Below, piece by piece: positions 1 through 12,280 of a stretch of 64,000 nt of DNA; within the stretch, counting starts at the first letter, position 1; each line of letters opens with the position of its first letter. The notes below the pieces were generated by a model. It saw only the letters and a list, made by a program, of their open reading frames with translations, did no database searches and had not been told where the DNA came from. Source of the stretch: Zopfochytrium polystomum. Its lineage: Eukaryota; Chytridiomycota; Chytridiomycetes; Chytridiales; Chytridiaceae. The translations under genes and the position numbers were made by a program. The stretch spans positions 62,001-126,000 of the forward strand of contig JAIVFJ010000024.1 in assembly GCA_025765615.1 (NCBI GenBank). Direction: 5' to 3'.

Positions 1-1
1 G

Positions 2-671
2 CAGGGACAGGTGATCCACCAACGGACGCGACGCTGGGTTGCGGCAACGTCAAATGTGCTGTCGGCTTTCAAAACGAAAGAGTCAGCGCTTCGATGGTAA
101 GAAGCATCGACACCGCTGTGCGTTGAGGTGCAAACCTTTTTCGCATCAAAGCCACTGCCGTCCGATGCACCTCGGGAGCAAGGAACGTGGCGAGGAAGCG
201 GCGAGCGGTGTGTGCAGCCCTCCGCATCTGTCGCCACGGGTATCAGGGGCGAGACCAGGAGGGCGCCGGCATCGCCCGGAGGAAGATCAAAAAGCAGCCG
301 ACGAGACTGTGGATGAGAGCGTCGTTCGCATGAGGGGAAAGGAGCGGTGGGACAGTCGCGGTCGCGGCATGGAGAAGGCCCATTGTGGGGGCTGGTGTGG
401 CACTGATCTCTGCGGGATGATGCTCTCATTCGCTTGTCACGGTCGTTGCAATTCTCAAGGCGGGCGACGGCAGAAGGTTCAGAGGCAACCGAACATGAGC
501 GCTCTGATGATAACGCGACTGGAGACGGCCAACAAAGCGGGGAGTCACACGGTTTTGAGGATGAGGACGAAGAGGTTGAATAGGAGAGTGAAGGTGATGG
601 CGAGGAGCAGGAGGAATGCGACGAGGGAAGAGGCTGCGCTCCGCAGCTCGGAGATTCAACGGCGGTGGTAG
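2..671 (+). CDS. possible 3' part of an unrecognised gene entering from the left edge
   Basis: The first 96 bases read open in one frame with protein-like composition and stop at a good donor (gtaag at 97-101). Downstream, one frame is open from 152 to 671 (basic, Arg-rich). Another frame holds an acidic stretch (about 430-585) ending at a TAG, and the acidic pattern continues past that stop. I cannot decide which is the true continuation, and no domain is recognisable. It may be the disordered tail of a real protein or a decaying one. The right boundary is a guess. Confidence 0.25.
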
Positions 672-1080
672 TGGTCGTATCACAAGCGTCCATTATCGCA
701 ATGTTACCCTCGCCGGCGCCGTCGACGGATTCAAGAAGACGAGGTAGAGCTTGTTTGCTTTTTTTTTTTTTGTGGCGGTTTTCGTCCTTTCTTTCGTCTC
801 AAAATCAAGATCAAGATCTGTCTCCCCTATCAATTGCCTCCCAAGTCTTTGCTCACCGACGCCAAAAAGAAAAGCTCTATTCAATCACTGCTGGGGGGGT
901 GGGAAGAGTGGAGGGTGGCAACCAAATACTGGACGAACCTTGAAGGCGACACTTCAAACGGAACAAAAAAAAAATAAGGAGGGCACACTGGTAGACGGGA
1001 GCAAAATTAGGAGCAAGAAGAATGGAGGATAGGGGGTTGGGGAACGGTCCCATAAAATTAGAAACAACTGGGCCTCTTAG
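672..1080. other. intergenic, no gene seen
   Basis: Contains a T tract near 759-770 and a G-rich stretch near 890-920. No open frame resembles a known protein. It lies between the left-edge fragment and the convergent end of the MMADHC-like gene. Confidence 0.5.
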
Positions 1081-2483
1081 TTAAGAAAATTGATGTCGAG
1101 CGAAATCCAAGGCCTGCTGGAGCAGCTCAACAGGCGCCGTAGTGAAAAGTGTAGCCGGGTAGTTTCGAGATCCCCACTTCGGGTGGCTCAGAACGCGGCA
1201 GCATCCTACGTCCTGTGTTACGTACCGAAGCAGCCGGGACGAGCCGTCCACGTCAGGATACAAAGTTGTCCCACGAGGCGTGTAGACCTAAACCAAGCGT
1301 TCCACGAAATCGGGCGTAGGTTGCAATTAGCATGTGCAAGAGATCTCATGGTGTAGCGATGGGTAACAGCGGAACAACTGCCAATCAGACATGATCACTC
1401 ACTGGATAGCCCGAGGCCGGGTCGGTGAAGTCAGCCCAGTGGCCCGTCCGATGGATGAACTCGCAGACTTCGTGTGCCCACATGAAGAACTGGCGAACAT
1501 TTAGTCGTACATAGGTATTCTTTGTTAGCCCCTCCACAGCAATATACAAATATGATGAATATGCGACTCACGTATTCGAGCAGCAGGTTCCGCTCCCAAT
1601 TTGTGTCGGGGTTGACTGCCATTATGTCCGTCACCGTTCTCTGCATGGTGGGAACGATCAACGCATCCTTCAGCAAAGATCGCCCGAGCGCCGGTCCCCA
1701 AGATCTCGCGCGGCACACCTCATCGTAGTGGCTGAAGACAAGCGCAAGCTCACGGGAGAGATGCCGCCCGGCGGAGTGTGCGGAGGCCTCGAGCGTCGTT
1801 TTTGGGCAGCGGCATGCATCCTCGTACAGCTCCATGCGCATTCTGGGCTCGGGGGGCGGAATGGTGAAGAAGCTCGGGCGGACGGGCTTCTGAGGCGAGG
1901 CCGGTGCGGAAGACCCAGGTGTGGGCGGGTTGTCGAAACGTGTGCGCTTTGTCGGCGAGGAGGGAGGAGCGCTGTTGTCTCCGCTTGGGCCGAGGCTGGT
2001 GTGGTCGCTGGACGTAGGGAAAACGAGAAAGAATTGGGTCGTTTCGATGACCTGGCGGGGTGGATCGGCGGGTCGGCGCCGCGAGGGCGAAGCAGACGCT
2101 CCAAAGGGCAGTACGGACGGGCTCGAGGTGATGGGGGAGGCAATGATGGCGGGAGGACCAACCGGCCCAAGCCGTGCGGCGACCGCCGTATCCGATTCTT
2201 TCGCAATCCCGCGAGGAGCGAAAGGGCACGACGGCGCGGCAGGCGGGATGGATGCGGCGGGGGAAGGCAAAGAGGGGATGCAGGATGAAGGGGCCGCCGA
2301 AAAAGATGTTGTCTGAGACCCGTGAGTGGCAGTGGTAGTGGTGGTGGTGGTGGTGGTGGTGGTGGGAGTGGGAGTGGGAGTGATGGCTATTGCGCACAAA
2401 GACGACGACGGCGACGGCGGCTGCGGCTGCAAAGGTGAGGGCGTCGTTGGCGACGAGCACAGATCGGTGGTGGTTGTCGTCAT
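1081..2483 (-). CDS. MMADHC: MMADHC-like cobalamin trafficking protein
   Basis: Likely homolog of the methylmalonic aciduria and homocystinuria type D protein, which in animals directs cobalamin to cytosolic methionine synthase and mitochondrial methylmalonyl-CoA mutase. Three exons in phase 0 join cleanly: 2483-1572, 1489-1403 and 1287-1081, with GT-AG introns of 82 and 115 nt; 402 aa. The family signature is in the last two exons: FFMWAHEVCEF, GHWADFTDPASG, then a DVGCCRVLSHPKWG block and LFTTAPVE just before the end. The N-terminal 200 residues are Pro/Thr/Ser-rich, with a polythreonine run encoded by a GTG repeat at about 2335-2366. The start codon is therefore uncertain; a later Met would still keep the conserved domain. 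Identification of the C-terminal domain is firm; function is inferred from the family. Confidence 0.8.
2330..2382. repeat. GTG/GGGAGT simple repeat inside the MMADHC-like N-terminus
   Basis: A run of gtg triplets followed by gggagt hexamers; read on the minus strand it encodes the polythreonine/Thr-Pro run. It is length-variable sequence and a likely site of assembly error. Confidence 0.7.
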
Positions 2484-2746
2484 CGAATGTCTCGATCGGC
2501 TTTGGTTTTTCCTTTTTTTTTCGTTTTTTTTCCGGTTCGTCTGGGGCGGACAAATTTGGATGGATCGAGGATTTGACGAAAATTTTTTCTTTTTTCATTT
2601 CTGTTCAGTAATTATTTATTGAGAAAAGAGAGAGTGAGAGAGAGAGAGAGAGAGGCCATCTATTGATCCGACAGAGATAAGAAAACACCCAAATCTTGGG
2701 GTTGCGGTTGCTGGCAGTACATCCGTATGTAGAATATTTATTTTAT
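2484..2746. other. intergenic with AG microsatellite
   Basis: Holds homopyrimidine stretches (2508-2600) and a GA repeat at about 2624-2655. An AATAAA on the minus strand (tttatt near 2739-2744) sits right at the end of the next gene and is a plausible poly(A) signal. Confidence 0.5.
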
Positions 2747-5700
2747 TTAGAGTCGTCCACGACTGGAAGGGTGAGGGTGGTGTTGGTGGTGCGACTGGAA
2801 CGCAGCCCCTCCACCGTGCAACGGCGCACCAATACTATTTCCCGCCGTCATCATCTGCATCATTCCCCCGGGGGCCACTGCGGCCGTCGCTGCCCCTCCT
2901 CCTCCACCGGCGCCCATCGGGCCTAAGCTCCCTCCTCCTCCTGGCGCTCGCATCGGCCCAAGCCAACCGGCTGCTGCCGCTGCCACCGCTCCTGCTTGCA
3001 GCGGCGGCCCCGTAATCATTCCCAGCTGCGCCGCAAACTGCGCAAAGTAAGGGTTTCCGGGAATCTGTGGGCCGCTCATAGGTTGCTGATAGTTCTGGAC
3101 GTGGACCTGCTGTTGTTGCTCTTGCCGCTGTTGATGCTGCTGAAGCTGTTGTTGCTGTTGGTGGTGTGGAGCTTGGTGCGGCTGCTGCATTTGCTGCTGC
3201 AATTGCTGCTGCTGTTGCAGGTGCTGCAGAAGCAGCATTTGTTGGTACTGTTGCTGCTGCTGCTGTTGCTGAAGCAGTTGCTGCTGCTGCAACTGCAGGA
3301 GCAATTGCTGCGGCGGCTGCTGTGGCAGCTGCTGCGCTTGTGGCTGAGCATGCTGGGTCTCCAACCGTTGCTGCTGCGGCTGCTGCATGTTGTGGACTGG
3401 CCCGGCATTAGCTAGCATGGCCGACTGAGATTGCCACTGCAATGGCGGGGCTGGTGGGGCCGGTGGCGGCGCTGAGGCCGCTGCTGCCGCTGCGACAACT
3501 CGATCCAGAAGAGACGCGTTCAGCAGCGAGCTTGTAGAGGCTCCGCTCGCCAAGTTCACGCTCCTACTGCCACTGTCCACCTGACTATGCTTGGCGCTTC
3601 CGTTGCTTGAATTTTGCACTTTGCTGGAATGGCCAGAGCCGACGCCCGGAGACGACCCCAATTCGAACACAGGGGCACCAGCATCACCAGGGACTGTCGC
3701 GGGTCCGGAAACAAGTCCAACGTTGCCAGACGACACAACCGTGTTAGTGGTTTCCTGCGGTGAGGTGCCACGCGGCCTAAGGTCTGCGGGTCCCGTTGCC
3801 CGCTTGGGATGTAGTGCCACTTGCTCCTGTTGCTGCTGCTGAAGTGATTTGTTTCCCGCCGCTGCTAGCATTCGTGCCTTGGCAAGGATGTCCGCAGTGA
3901 TGCGGACTCCCAGGGACTTCAAAACCACGTCTCCCGTTCCACTTTCTCCTAATGACGTTGCGACAGCCCCTTTGGTTCCGGGAGCGGTGCGGTGCCCTTC
4001 AAAAAGGACGACGGCTTTATCGGGCACCGCGGCAATTTCTGCTCCAGAGGTACTGTGTTTTGTGTCAGCACAAACGGCAGAAGCCGCCATTGTGGCAGCA
4101 TCCGGGGTGGACTCCGATGTAGCTTCCCGTCGTTTGGCTGCTGCGATCCGTTCGCGGTTGAGTTCTTCAGCTTCGCGATTTTGCGCCCGCTCTTTAGCCA
4201 ATTCCTTTTGGCGTTGCAAGTTGCGTTGTAGGTTGCGTTCTTTCTCCTTCTTCGCTTCAAGCAGCAGTTTGAGCTCCGAAATATATACGCTGCTGTTGTT
4301 TCTAGTAGCGCCATTATTACTTTTGTGTTCAACCTCGAACTGAGTTCCACTTGACGTTGATGAGGGTGAAATCTTTTGCACTATCTTCTCCGGCGAACGA
4401 ACTGGAGGTTCTTGTGGAGTATTTTGTGGACGCGGTTGCGAACTTGGCTTGATAGATTGAGTTTGTTTTTTGGTTGCAACCGCGGATGGAATGACTGCGG
4501 ATGCGACTCTGTCAACGGGGGGTGCAACGTTTCCTGATGTAACCGTTGGGGATCCAGTTTCTTGCAGTTTCTTTGTTGGATTTGTTGACACGAACGACAT
4601 GGTCCCTGGGCCAGGCGTAATCTTTGCACCTTGTGCTCCAGAAAGTGAACTTTCGACAGCCTTTGCAACATGAGCCTTGTCCCTTTTGGCCATCTCAACG
4701 GTTTTCGGCGGATTACCACCATCCGACCCCCCAGCGCGGACGGCAGCCATCTTTGCAGCTGCAAGGGGGGTGGATACTTCAACGCTGACGGGCTTGACGG
4801 TGGAAGCTAACCGCTGCATTACCACTCCATTCGCCAAAGTTGCTTGCGGAGGCGTCGCAGTGCCAGTATTTGCGCTTATCCCCGATGACAAGCGACCGGA
4901 TGACTCCGTTTTCCGCCCTCGGCCATCATTGTCTGGTGTGTTTTGGGAGCTTGTTGTAGTCGATTGGTTGGATGACAGGGTGTTCGTTACCCGGGCGGTG
5001 AAGCTGGCAATCAAAGCTCCCGGGGTGGATCTGGAAACTGGAGTTGGCGTCTGGGGTTTCGCTGCTTGGGCACGTACTACCAACGGTTTTTTCCCCTCCA
5101 CGGGAGTGCCTGTGCGAGGGTTTTGAGAGGCTGAAGCACGAACAGGGGTTGGGTGTTTCCCGTTCGAATTAAGTTTCGCTGCGGCCTTTAACTGGCTCCG
5201 AGTCAGTGCTTGCGGTTGAAGGGGTGACTTGCTTGGCCCGTTTGACGAAGTGAGAGCCGGGGAGCCCTTTTTGAATTCATTTTCTGTGTTCCCTCCGGCG
5301 ACCGCACTCAACTTAACCGTTGAATGGTTGGGACCGGTCGGCTTGGTCGGGGTTTCGGAAGGATTTGGATTAAGAGGCACCGCTTTTGGGTGAACCAATC
5401 CTCCTGTTAATGGCGTCGAAGGAAAAGCGGGGTTGGGCAACGCTTGCAAGCTCTTGGCAGGCTCATCGATTGTGGTGTGTACCTTCAATGTCTCCCGCGA
5501 CACTGTGGGTGTCAATTTAGATATGAGTGGCGGGGTTTGGCCTGCGGGCTCTGCCGTTGCATTGCATGAACGCTCGCGCATTCGTTCGCTTTCCAAGGCC
5601 GCCTTCTTCTTCACTAATAGCGCCCGCAATGCAGCCGCTTTCTCCGCCGGATTTAGTCTGTGGACACAACTTTCAGTAATGCATCAATTTAAGGAGGCTT

Positions 5701-7089
5701 TGGCTCACAATGTTGAGTCGTCGGCACTAGGCGATGCAGTGGCCAAAGCCGCTGGTATTGCATTTGTCGCACCGTCCGCAGGAGCGTTAAGTGCCGAACC
5801 ATCAGGAGCAGAGGGCCGCTTAACCACTGGCAGTTTGGAAGGACCGGTGTCGATATCAATGGGGCCATCTGAAGTTAAAACAAACTCGTTGTCCTCCTCA
5901 ATCGCACTTTTCGGGTTTGGCGTTGTTGGACTCAACGCAAAGGATGGGCGGTCTATTTGTGGCTGAACGGCAGCTGGTGGTGGAGTTGGAACAGGAACAA
6001 AAGTGTTGAAGGCGTCGGCTGCAGAAGATCGCCGGGCTTTTTTACTTCTCTCCTCCCAGATTGCTTTCCCGTCAAGTCTCGTTGGAGGCCTTTTAGATCC
6101 TAAAAGCGGTGCAGCCGAGGCTGAATCGTTCTCCTGTTCTATAGACGGCGCTGGCTGATCGACTTCGTCCGTCTTTCTCCGCTTTGCCGCCCTGGAAACT
6201 TCTTCAATGGCAGCCCTCGCATCGTCAAACTCTCTCTTCCGCTTCAAATGCTCCTCCTGATGCAGAACCAGCTCCGCCTTAGCTTTCGCCAGCTCGGCCT
6301 CTACCTCTGCGACTCGCTGCTGAAGAATCTGCGTCTTCTTTTCCGCTTCGTCCATTCTCAGCTGTGCCCTGACTTTCGCCATCGCAAGAGCCGTTTTCGA
6401 CATCCCGCCTGGCGAAACAGAGGCATCCTTCTCGCCTAACGCTTTCGAGGGAGTCGATATCGTCTCGGACTTCAAACTTGTGGGACTATTCCCCTGCCGA
6501 ACCAACGAAAAGTCAGCAGTTCAAACGTCAAGCAACATGTTACCTTGGGGGATGTTACCAGCGCTGGGGACCTTGTCGATCCAGTCGGCGCAGACGGCGA
6601 AGGTGCAGTTATTGGGGCACCTGTAGAAGGCGATGTCCCAGTGGGCTCCGTGCGTGGTGCATTTGGCCGTGGCGGTCTGCTGAGGGTAGGCTTTCTAGTT
6701 GCGGAAGGTATTCTGCTTGGTGCTCCATTTTGTACGGCGCGAGTGGCTGCAGACGGTGTCACGACCTCTGCTGGGTTCTTGAAAGGAATACTCGGCTGCT
6801 TCGACGACGATGAGGTCGTCGCAGATTGCAGCGGCTGGGAGGGTTGTGGTTTGGATGCAGGTTGGATCTGGTCGGGCTGTGGACGAGGAAGGAGAGCCGA
6901 TCTCAAAAGCTGGGCATCAACACGTAGAGACTCCACCAAGATCTTGAAGCTCGATCCCTTCCGCTTCAGCTCCTGGACGACCAAAGATATCGATTGGCGC
7001 GTTTGCGGTGCCAGTCCTTGCAGATACCGGTCCAGGATCTGCTCGTAGTCTCGTTCTTCGAGGACAACCTGTTGATCTGCGGCATCCAT
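2747..7089 (-). CDS. large Gln-rich coiled-coil protein, function unknown
   Basis: Three exons (7089-6544, 6493-5709, 5657-2747) join in frame across short GT-AG introns to give 1413 aa. In order: an N-terminal helical region (about residues 1-75), a long Pro/Ser/Thr-rich linker, a charged coiled coil (about 205-285, rich in Ala, Glu, Lys), an acidic/basic segment with a KRRK motif that could be a nuclear signal, a Lys/Glu/Arg helix just after the second intron, a second Arg/Glu coiled coil (ELKLLLEAKKEKERNLQ), and a C-terminal region dominated by glutamine runs (3100-3390), then Pro/Gly/Ala. I do not recognise a family. The composition resembles nuclear transcription or RNA-processing scaffolds, but that is only an impression. 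The Met at 7089 is preferred because residues upstream of it are hydrophobic low-complexity sequence. Confidence 0.65.
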
Positions 7090-7433
7090 TCCTCCTTCTT
7101 TCAACATGTGCCCACCTCTCAATAGCAAAAAAAGGAAAAAAAAACCAAAAGAAAGCAGACACAACATAGCACACACGTGTCAGACGCGAAATTGGACAAG
7201 GACCTTTGCGATACTATCCATGCGGTCGGTATCTGCACGAGCGAAAAGAGTTGGTGCTGACTTCAACAGTTGCTGCAAATTTTACCTTGCTCACGTTGAA
7301 GATACTGAGGAATCCGACGGCAAGGCCAAGGTTCAGGCGAAAGAGACGCAACAGCAAACACACCAACTGGAGGTGAGTCCAACTGCTGTGTTTCGAGTGG
7401 CTCTCGTCGTGAGTATATCTAGAAAGTTTGTTT

Positions 7434-9874
7434 CTAAGCACTGATTTCGCGAGTAGAAGCGGTGCTTGCCTTTTCGGACCAAGCTCCAAAAATCCTGGCA
7501 CAACGAACGCCGTTCTCCAGCTGCTCTGTTACGCCTCTAGCCGCGTACGGTTTTTGCGGCGAAGGACCAGTCACAGTTGTCCGATGCTGCCGAAGCAAAT
7601 GAAAAACGTACGAATTTCCAGACAGGTCGTCTGGGACATGGTCGCCCCATCGGCATCCCTTTCAAAACGCATCATCGAGTATAAATCGAGCTTTAGTAGT
7701 TTCCTTCCCATTTCCCACTTCACCAACCTTTGACGCGCTGAAAGGGCTAAAGCGGTAGTCGTACTCATTGCAGCAGGCATACCTGCCGCGTGGTGACTCA
7801 TCGGAAAAAGTTAACGGCTCTGGATGGTATCTGCATCTTCCAATATCGCCAAGAAGAAACAGATGACCACAAGCTCTGCATCGAAAGTGGTGCAAGCGAC
7901 CCCATATCCTTGAATGATCTTAGACCAAGAAATGGAAGCAACCGCTCCACGTACCGCCAGAGCACTTCGCGCCACTCGTACCCTCCTTGGACGAGGCCAG
8001 CCGCCCAGTCATTCGCATCAAATGATTGGTCCATCTCATGTCTCGCCAGAGGCTCGCCGTGGAAGTCTATTATACCGCGTGGAACGTCGCATGAAAGTAA
8101 AGGCTCGTCATCGCTGGGGTAGATGAGGTGACACCATCGACAGCGCCTTAAGACTACTGGCTGCCGCGCCGGTATGACAGGTTTGCTTGATGGAGATGAT
8201 ACAGATGGTGCAGCATCGACATGAAGCGATGATGTGGGTGCATGCGACGGGGAAGAGGAAGGCGGGACAACGTAATGTGTTATTGGTAGTGGTGGACGGT
8301 CCGGTGGTCGAGTTAAAGTGGAAGAGGGATTGCCCAATATATCTCCGATTTTATGCATAAACAGTTTGCTGCAAACAGTTGTTCAGCACTTGGAAGAAAA
8401 GTCCTTCGAGTCAAACCTTTTAAGCTTGTCCTTCGAATCGACTACTTGCTCAAGCTCTTCCATCGTGAACATACTCGCAAGCCTAATCATTAATGAGAAG
8501 CGTTGAGAATTCGAGGTCTTACTTAGATATTAGACCCTTACTAATGCACGCTAAGTCGATTGGCACTATCAAGTTGTGTTAAAGTTAAAGACCAGGAGTA
8601 TCGACTACCTTTGACAACTTCATCGAGGTGATCATGAATGTACGTCAAACATATGTTCTCAAGAGGCTCCATCTGCAGAAAGTTCGAGCTTATCAAAACG
8701 CTAACAGCGGTCCGCGGCTCTATTCGCAAGAGGAATTAACTCCCTGAGGGCGGCAACACCGATCGTACCCAATCCTGGCCTTTGGCGGTTGATGTATGCC
8801 ATCAGCCACTCGAAAACCTCAATATCACAGTGCACGTCGATGTCGAGAGTATGCCCTCCAGATCTTTCATTGATAAAATCATGGAAGTACTTCATTTCCC
8901 GAACAAGGAGCTGGTGTTTGCAGAAGAAGTCCCTTTGAGCTGATGCAAACAGGTTATATGGTCGCGACAAATCCTGTTCACAAATAGTGTGTACCGTTAC
9001 GCGTTTCGTCGACAACATGAATGACAACGTCTCGGCGGCGGTCAAAGCCGTTCGATCTTCTCGCATTTAGACCGGGGAACGCTATTGGGCCATTCATTGC
9101 GCCGTCATCGCTCGCAGTAACAGCCGATAAGCCGTGCTGGCCTGATCTGATACCCGCTGATTCACACTTAAGAGAAGCAATCGATTCGCCAGACCCTGCA
9201 GCAGCGGAAATATCAGATTCGCAGGCGCTCACTGCACTTATACGAGAGAGTGACGTAATTAAGTCCGACTGCTTAGCATACAATTGTGCTCGGGCGGGAT
9301 CTGTCATTGTTGGCTCCAATAGGGTTGTGGCTGTAGACGGCAGCGGATGGGAAGGGGAATCAATAGCCGAAGTCATGGACGCAGACGTGGACGGACGTCG
9401 TGAGACAGTCGGGCCGGAGGTACCATAACGAGCGGAGCCGAGAGACGAGGAACGTTTCGCGGAGGTGTGGCGTATTCCTATTGCAGTCCCTACCATCATA
9501 GAGCGGTGCGTGGCAGAGAAGAATAATTGAGACGAGCGCTGTGTTGCAGCTTGTTGCTGGTGGTTCGTTAGCCGATGATGTGGCGGATGCACTGTTCGCC
9601 CAAGATTCGAGCCCGCGTGCGAGAAGGGCTGGCTCGTGGAAATGGATGATTCTTCCATTGCCTGTTGCTGCGGGTACGTCTGCGGTTGCTGTGATTTCCC
9701 GCCAGCAAACAAGCCGGTGGAAATGCTGCTCCTGGGTGTTGGTGAGGGAGCTGGTGCCGTGGACGGTCGGTTCCTTCGTGCGTGATGAAGAACCCTGGCG
9801 TTTCCCATCACCTTCCGTGGTGGAGCAGTTGGGTCTGCACCGAACAATGGATGGCGATTCTCGTTAAAAGTCAA
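7434..9874 (-). CDS. SANBR: SANBR (KIAA1841)-like BTB/zinc-domain protein
   Basis: Homolog of the animal SANT and BTB domain regulator of class-switch recombination. Exons: 9874-8995, 8939-8769, 8719 to about 8612, about 8517-8417, 8368-7943, 7908-7728, 7658-7434; all junctions agree in phase except the third to fourth, where the exact ends are unresolved. The BTB-like domain starts at VVIHVVDETRN, continues LLVREMKYFHDFI, DIDVHCDIEVFEWL and VLISSNFLQME. After a KSKLF linker come two cysteine modules: RRCRWCHLIYP with LLSCDVPRG, and FRCRACGHLF, CRYHPE, YACCNEYDYRF, ending KGCRWGDHV. Order and spacing match the animal protein. The first 290 residues are Ser/Pro/Gln-rich with no SANT domain visible; an upstream exon could be missing. 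The immunoglobulin role cannot apply in a fungus, so the function here is unknown. The last 50 residues are less certain. Confidence 0.75.
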
Positions 9875-10306
9875 GGTTCATTGGGGAAAAGGATAGATGC
9901 TACTTTTCGCATCGAGCTGTACTGGGTCCTGTCGGGTACGTACAGCACTAGCGCCTGCGGTGGTGGTGGTCATCAGAAGCAGTGACGCCACTAGGTCGGA
10001 CGGTTGCGTTCGGCGAGGGGTGTAGTTCGATGAAATTGTCATACTGTATTTTGGGTGGCTTGGGGGCGAGAGAGGGCCGGTGGCAACGTAGACAGACAGT
10101 AGAGGCAGATAACAAAGGACAACATAGGCAGGCTACGAGCAAGGGGAGGTGCCGATACAGGTGATGTAAAAAGGCCGAGCGGCTGCGACAACACGCATAT
10201 GGATAGGATAGGCAAAGGCGAAGAAAAGGAAGAGGAGGGGGAAGGTGCCTTGGGAAGTATTTCCATAGCACGGAAAGCACTTTAAGGGTGAGGCGATGAA
10301 GTTCGG

Positions 10307-11108
10307 TCAAAGCCCAGTGACGTTGGAGGTGCAGTACATGCACTTTGTGGCTGCCTTGGGTATGTCTTGCAGACAAAATTTGCATTCTTTCGACGAAGGA
10401 GGAGGAGGGGCGGTTGCAGCAGCCTCCGCCTCCTTCTTCTTGAAACGGTCTTTAGCATTGGTGTAAATTCGGACCAGAACGAAAAGAATGAGTGCAACCA
10501 TGAAAAAGTTGATCAAAAACTGCAAGGTGCGGCCGTAGTTTAGGGTGATGGCTCCATACTGTGCTGCGAGGGCGGGTGTAGTGAGATGGTCGCAAACACC
10601 CGGCTCCTTAGCGCACAGCTCAGGGTCAGGGCCGCGAAGGAAAATGTACGCATTTTCCAGTGTCGCCCCTCCGACAACTGGGGTCGCTCATGCAATGAAG
10701 GACAGGAAAGACGACGGATGCTTCAGAATGCTGACACACCAAGCAGAATGAATGACTCACAGATGGAGATTATGGGACTCAAGATGTCGTTCACAATGCT
10801 GGACACGACACTTCCAACAGCGCCGCCGATAATCACACCAGTTGCGAGATCGAAGAAGTCACCTTGATAGTGGCGAAAGCAAACAAAAGTTACAGATGAA
10901 AGTTCCTTCTGCAATTAACAGCGAGTGGTACCCTTGGCGATGAAAGACTGCGAAGATTATCGAAAGCCCGTCAGCAAGGGGGAAATCGTCTCGCATGCGG
11001 GTCACCACACGATTGGGAGAAGGCGCTCACCTGAAAGTCCGCGATCCAGCCGCGAGCTACCGCAGTTGCGCGGCGGGGAATAAGAGGAGCGCGCTCGACG
11101 TCGGCCAT
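10307..11108 (-). CDS. mscL: large-conductance mechanosensitive channel MscL with zinc ribbon
   Basis: Stretch-gated channel that releases solutes on hypo-osmotic shock, normally in the plasma membrane. Four exons: 11108-11031, 10947-10932 (only 16 nt), 10862-10761, 10677-10307; phases agree and give 188 aa. TM1 carries the MscL signature ([19 protein letters not shown], then [13 protein letters not shown]). A cysteine-containing periplasmic-type loop follows, then TM2 ([19 protein letters not shown]), a charged RFKKKEAEA helix and a C-terminal double CxxC ribbon (CKFC..CMYC). The same C-terminal ribbon is known on some bacterial MscL proteins, so it may be ancestral rather than a new fusion. 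The gene is intron-bearing and sits among fungal genes, so bacterial contamination is unlikely. Confidence 0.88.
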
Positions 11109-12280
11109 GCTGTCTGTGTAGTCCCGTTTGAGGTCGAAGAGGGAGAATGAGGGTTTTCGGTTGGGTTTTGGGTTTTGGTTTTGCCTTGAAAGTTTCTGTC
11201 TCTCAATCTCCCTCTCTTTCGCTCCAAAAGACCATCAACACCTCACGTGAGTGAGTGATTGGCAGCATTATTTTGCACCAAAGAAAAAAAAAAAAATAAA
11301 AATAAAAATAAATTCCAATGCAAGCGGCCCACTTTTGACAGCTGACGCAGCAGCGTCATGTGGCGAAGGTCGAGTTTTGTTGTGGTATCGTTGGAATCTG
11401 GTGGCAAGTTAACTCGAAACTGAAATCTGAGACTACTCCTTTTATTGCATGGAAGCCGTTAATACTGACCAAAATTGAAGCAATGCGACTCATCCCCACA
11501 CGACCTTCCATCATTCATGGCGGTAAAGAGGCAGGTCCTTTCTAGATCCTCATCCGCAAGGAAGGGCAGGTATCTCTATCAGACTCCCTGCTCATCGATC
11601 GAGCTGGTGGCATCACTTCTATTTTGCTGACCTCGGCATCGAGGTAGCTCCACGCAAAGGATTCAGATCAAGGCTACACACCGGTTTGAAGGCGACCAGA
11701 TTTTGCCACTTCACCAAGGCCATAAAAGAATCCTTCTTCCGCAACAAAAAAATATTTTTTGGTTTTTTTTCGCCTCGGTGTTTTAGCCTTTCAACCCGTT
11801 GTTGCAGGGTTGGGGCCGGTGGGATACTCTTCACTGAGCAACTGCACCTTGTCTAGCTGTCCTTGAATGAACAGAACTGATCCACATCATCCATCTTTGT
11901 TAAGCTTAAGCTGAATCTGCTCATAACCAGGAGCTTCCCATCTTAAAGACTAAGTGTCTCACACAAGGTGTTGCCGCTAGACGCTATAGCTAGATTCGAT
12001 TGAAGATCTCATGCATCTCGCTGCTGCATTGCAGTGCATCACGAACAGTCAGAGGTTCTCCCTGTGTGCTTCTCACAGTAAGCATATGCTTGTGTGAATT
12101 CTTATCAAGCTCGTGACAGCCAGTTGGAGAGGCCTATGCAGGCTTCCTTCAAAAAGAGGGGAAGGAAAGGTCTGGACAGGTGCTAATAGTAGCGATACAA
12201 ATCTTATTCTTTAGATGGCATTTATCGTTGGGTTGGTTGTATAATTGGCATTAATGAGGATACAACTGCAGCTATTCTTA
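11109..12280. other. gene-free interval downstream of a possible promoter of mscL
   Basis: Pyrimidine-rich and A/T-rich tracts (11200-11310) next to the mscL start could be its promoter. The rest shows only short random frames. Confidence 0.45.

Noticed and set aside
39..671. 210-codon Arg-rich frame as a complete gene
   Set aside because: No family, biased composition, and a competing spliced reading from the left edge; listed only as a possible fragment.
2996..3415. Leucine- and alanine-rich plus-strand frames
   Set aside because: They are the antisense of the CAG/CAA-encoded polyglutamine region of the minus-strand gene.
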